A stretch of DNA of 10,000 bases, from NCBI RefSeq assembly GCF_964340395.1, contig NC_135567.1:19760306-19770305 (forward strand), written 5' to 3'. Each line of letters opens with the position of its first letter. Position 1 is the stretch's first letter. Under the pieces are notes generated by a model. It did not search any database. It saw only the letters and a list, made by a program, of their open reading frames with translations, and was not told where the DNA came from. This stretch comes from Glandiceps talaboti. Lineage: Eukaryota > Hemichordata > Enteropneusta > Spengelidae. Shown piece by piece: positions 7,663-10,000 of the stretch. The position numbers and the translations under genes are program-made.

Positions 7663-8763
7663 CTAATCACTAGTGCTGGATTGGTCAGTTTCCTGGGACT
7701 CCTTCACGTGTGCTCGACCAGTTATAAAAGCAACCAACAAGGCGCTTCCAATTACTAAACCCACCCCCACTAATTGTACAATCTTTGGAGTATTTCCAAA
7801 CAGGTAAACGTCACCAATGTAAGCTGCAACAATTTCTATATTTCCGAGCAGTACGACTGTCGTAGCAGCTTCGTAATTCAGACTGCGATACCGGAAACCG
7901 AAGTACATCATGTAGAAACCGATTTTACCAGACAAAGCTCCGATGGCGTTCATGACGTCGACGTGGGCAAACTTCCCGCTACCATTTGCGAAGTTTAGTG
8001 CAAAGCTTATAGGTGTGCCAACAAGGCCAGAATAGAGAGAAATTGTCAAAACACTCACTTCGGTGGTAAAAGCACGAGCTAGCACAGCATTCGTACATAA
8101 TCCGAGTGCACACAGAACAGCTAAAGTGTAGCCAATTGAGTCGTTGAAAACGTCCACATTCGTGTAAGTTTTCCCACGGTTTGCCTCAATCGACGGAAGA
8201 GATATCAATAAAATGCCAGCAAGATTCAGTAACGTCGAAATCCCATGTCGCACTGGTTTCCATGGTTCCCTCAAAACGAGGCTCGCCATCAAAGGTGTGA
8301 AGACAGGCACTGCAGCACAATACATGGCTGTGACGTCACCAACGCCTGATATGTACGTCATACTGTAGTAATACGCTAAGTTTGCGAGGTTTTCTAATAG
8401 CCCCATCATTATTAAGAGAGCACGGTCTAATCGATTGTTTGGTAGAACTTGAAGTTTCATATACAACACAAATGGAGTCGAAAATAGCACCATGCAAACA
8501 CCTTGAAATAATAAAATCTGAATTTCAGTTATTCCAACGTTTACGGCGAGCAGGCTAAACACACCAGAAAGCCCTAGGCATATTCCACTGCTAAGGGCTA
8601 GAGTTACACCAATCAGAGATTTCCATATATGCGAACATTTACTTGTAAGTGAGTCAATTTTCTGATTGTCTTCTTCAAAGTCCATCGATTTAAAGAGCCA
8701 CTTCATTTCCTGGGACTTTTCTGACGTGCCTTTTAGGCCACCGTTCACTATAGTCTTTGCCAT
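7663..8763 (-). CDS. SLC35G-like EamA/DMT-family multi-pass transporter, single uninterrupted coding exon
   Basis: The frame encodes 366 residues, close to the usual size of SLC35G proteins (about 340-410). Hydrophobic segments lie near residues 49-72, 80-102, 113-133, 140-163, 172-190, 208-230, 234-256, 267-290, 296-318 and 326-348. This gives ten helices in two five-helix EamA halves (about 50-190 and 208-347), the drug/metabolite transporter fold. Family-like stretches are AYYYSMTYISGVGDVTAMYC followed by PVFTPL (131-157), LREPW after helix 4 (164-168), and GNIEIVAAYIGDVYLFGNTP (307-326) across helix 9. The N terminus (1-48) and the acidic, Ser/Thr-rich C terminus (350-366) are polar and probably cytosolic. 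NxS sequons occur at N207 and N260. The start chosen is the first ATG after the in-frame stop at 9070-9072, with G at -3 and G at +4; the frame stays open upstream only through the GA repeat. The substrate is unknown, and SLC35 membership does not prove nucleotide-sugar transport. No intron or frameshift is visible. The exact SLC35G member cannot be assigned by eye. Confidence 0.88.
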   Translation of the reverse strand: MAKTIVNGGLKGTSEKSQEMKWLFKSMDFEEDNQKIDSLTSKCSHIWKSLIGVTLALSSGICLGLSGVFSLLAVNVGITEIQILLFQGVCMVLFSTPFVLYMKLQVLPNNRLDRALLIMMGLLENLANLAYYYSMTYISGVGDVTAMYCAAVPVFTPLMASLVLREPWKPVRHGISTLLNLAGILLISLPSIEANRGKTYTNVDVFNDSIGYTLAVLCALGLCTNAVLARAFTTEVSVLTISLYSGLVGTPISFALNFANGSGKFAHVDVMNAIGALSGKIGFYMMYFGFRYRSLNYEAATTVVLLGNIEIVAAYIGDVYLFGNTPKIVQLVGVGLVIGSALLVAFITGRAHVKESQETDQSSTSD

Positions 8764-8787
8764 TTCAAGAGCTTCCGGTGTTTTGGT

Positions 8788-8789
8788 CT
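8788..8789 (-). other. Possible 3' splice site (AG) in the 5' UTR of the SLC35G-like gene
   Basis: Read on the minus strand, the long CT tract is followed by CACTCCGGATACAG and then ACCAAAACACCGG, 24 bases before the ATG. A very long polypyrimidine run ending shortly before a CAG is what an acceptor looks like. A matching donor, CAAG followed by GTAACT, lies at 9394-9403 (exon end 9398), so a 5' UTR intron of about 610 bp containing the microsatellite is possible. The alternative is that the tract lies in an unspliced leader or in the promoter. Confidence 0.25.
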
Positions 8790-8808
8790 GTATCCGGAGT
8801 GGTAATCG

Positions 8809-9596
<788 letters not shown>

Positions 9597-9780
9597 TGTC
9601 AGCTCATGTTTCTTCTACACTTTACGTGTTTCGCGACGAAAGTCCCACGGAGACCGCAATTATCTCTCCGTCTCTTCGCACGCGACCGCATCGTTATTTC
9701 TTATCTGTTTTAGGTTTTCCCGATAGCGGGGGTTCGTGTCGGAAACGCGTCTTACTAATTGTGTCGATGGATAGGTGAAA
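9597..9780. promoter_or_regulatory. CpG-dense patch upstream of the SLC35G-like gene
   Basis: I count about 19 CpG dinucleotides between 9624 and 9772, including three CGCG, within surroundings that are AT-rich and CpG-poor. The patch lies about 0.9 kb upstream of the transporter ATG. It could be the gene's CpG-rich promoter or first exon, an exon of a neighbouring gene, or a remnant of a younger insertion. Frames on both strands are open here (plus 9533-9778, minus 9660-9833), which is expected in GC-rich DNA. GGGACTTTCG on the minus strand (9632-9641) is one base off a Rel/NF-kB-type site. Confidence 0.35.
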
Positions 9781-9833
9781 CATGAGAATCTCACCATCAC
9801 GGCACGGAGCTCAACATAAACACGATTTAACAT
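9660..9833 (-). CDS. Small open frame of 57 codons in the CpG-dense patch, unrecognised
   Basis: ATG at 9831-9833 is preceded in frame by a TAA, and the frame ends with TAA at 9660-9662. The product is basic and polar with many Arg, Asn and Glu. Its C-terminal part (RRVSDTNPRYRENLKQIRN, then an acidic end) looks more protein-like than the low-complexity frames elsewhere. There is no recognisable domain, signal peptide or membrane helix. It overlaps antisense to another open frame (9533-9778), and at most one of them would be real. It could be an upstream frame or first exon of the transporter transcript, or chance. Confidence 0.15.
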   Translation of the reverse strand: MLNRVYVELRAVMVRFSCFTYPSTQLVRRVSDTNPRYRENLKQIRNNDAVACEETER

Positions 9834-10000
9834 CAAAAGTGATGTCCGTTAGATAGCCAGAGTGACAAACTTGACACTATCCTGTAGACACGACTGACAC
9901 CTTTCAGCAGAGTTAATTGCAAATGACTTGTTGTTCCCCTGACATTTTATAAGTGATAAAAGTGGCGTTAGAAGTAGATTAGTATTGCTACGATACATTT

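Noticed and set aside
7774-7998. Plus-strand 74-codon frame
   Set aside because: It is a shadow lying antisense within the transporter coding sequence.
9632-9641. NF-kB site in the CpG-rich patch
   Set aside because: GGGACTTTCG misses the consensus by one base, and a single near-match is expected by chance.

Overview
The window looks like nuclear DNA from an animal, most likely a marine invertebrate (deuterostome or lophotrochozoan; the sequence does not decide which). It is AT-rich and gene-poor, with large non-coding stretches, a roughly 200-bp GA microsatellite, several short tandem repeats and foldback elements. Its one convincing gene encodes a metazoan-type multi-pass transporter. Nothing suggests a bacterial or viral genome: there are no operons, and most open frames are short and lack an ATG or family resemblance.

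Layout. Positions 1-3500 are non-coding with a G-rich tract (38-59), a foldback with 14-bp perfect arms (780-901), a T9/G9 junction (1497-1514) and a GGTAAA/CACCTAGGG repeat patch (2200-2315). Positions 3500-5100 hold a promoter-like motif cluster (3531-3612), a 27-bp minisatellite whose units carry CArG-box-like cores and GGTAAG (3880-4041), a 105-bp MITE-like element flanked by TA (4161-4269) and a second promoter-like block bounded by 13-bp inverted repeats (4895-5061). Positions 5400-6320 contain diverged copies of a roughly 200-bp repeat, a 38-bp direct repeat carrying CRE-like and forkhead-like sites (5749-5829), and a 10-bp-stem hairpin (5951-5984). A 24-bp triplication with YY1-like sites lies at 6872-6936.

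The gene is on the minus strand at 8763-7663: an uninterrupted 366-codon frame for a ten-helix EamA/DMT-fold protein resembling the SLC35G (TMEM20/TMEM22-like) solute carrier group. Just upstream of its ATG is a 209-bp (GA)n tract with an internal G13 run. A CpG-dense patch lies about 0.9 kb further upstream (about 9624-9772) and could be the gene's promoter or first exon.

I found no previously undescribed multi-gene system. The most interesting signals are regulatory or repetitive: tandem repeats that multiply consensus factor-binding cores, small foldback elements, and the purine tract beside the transporter's start.
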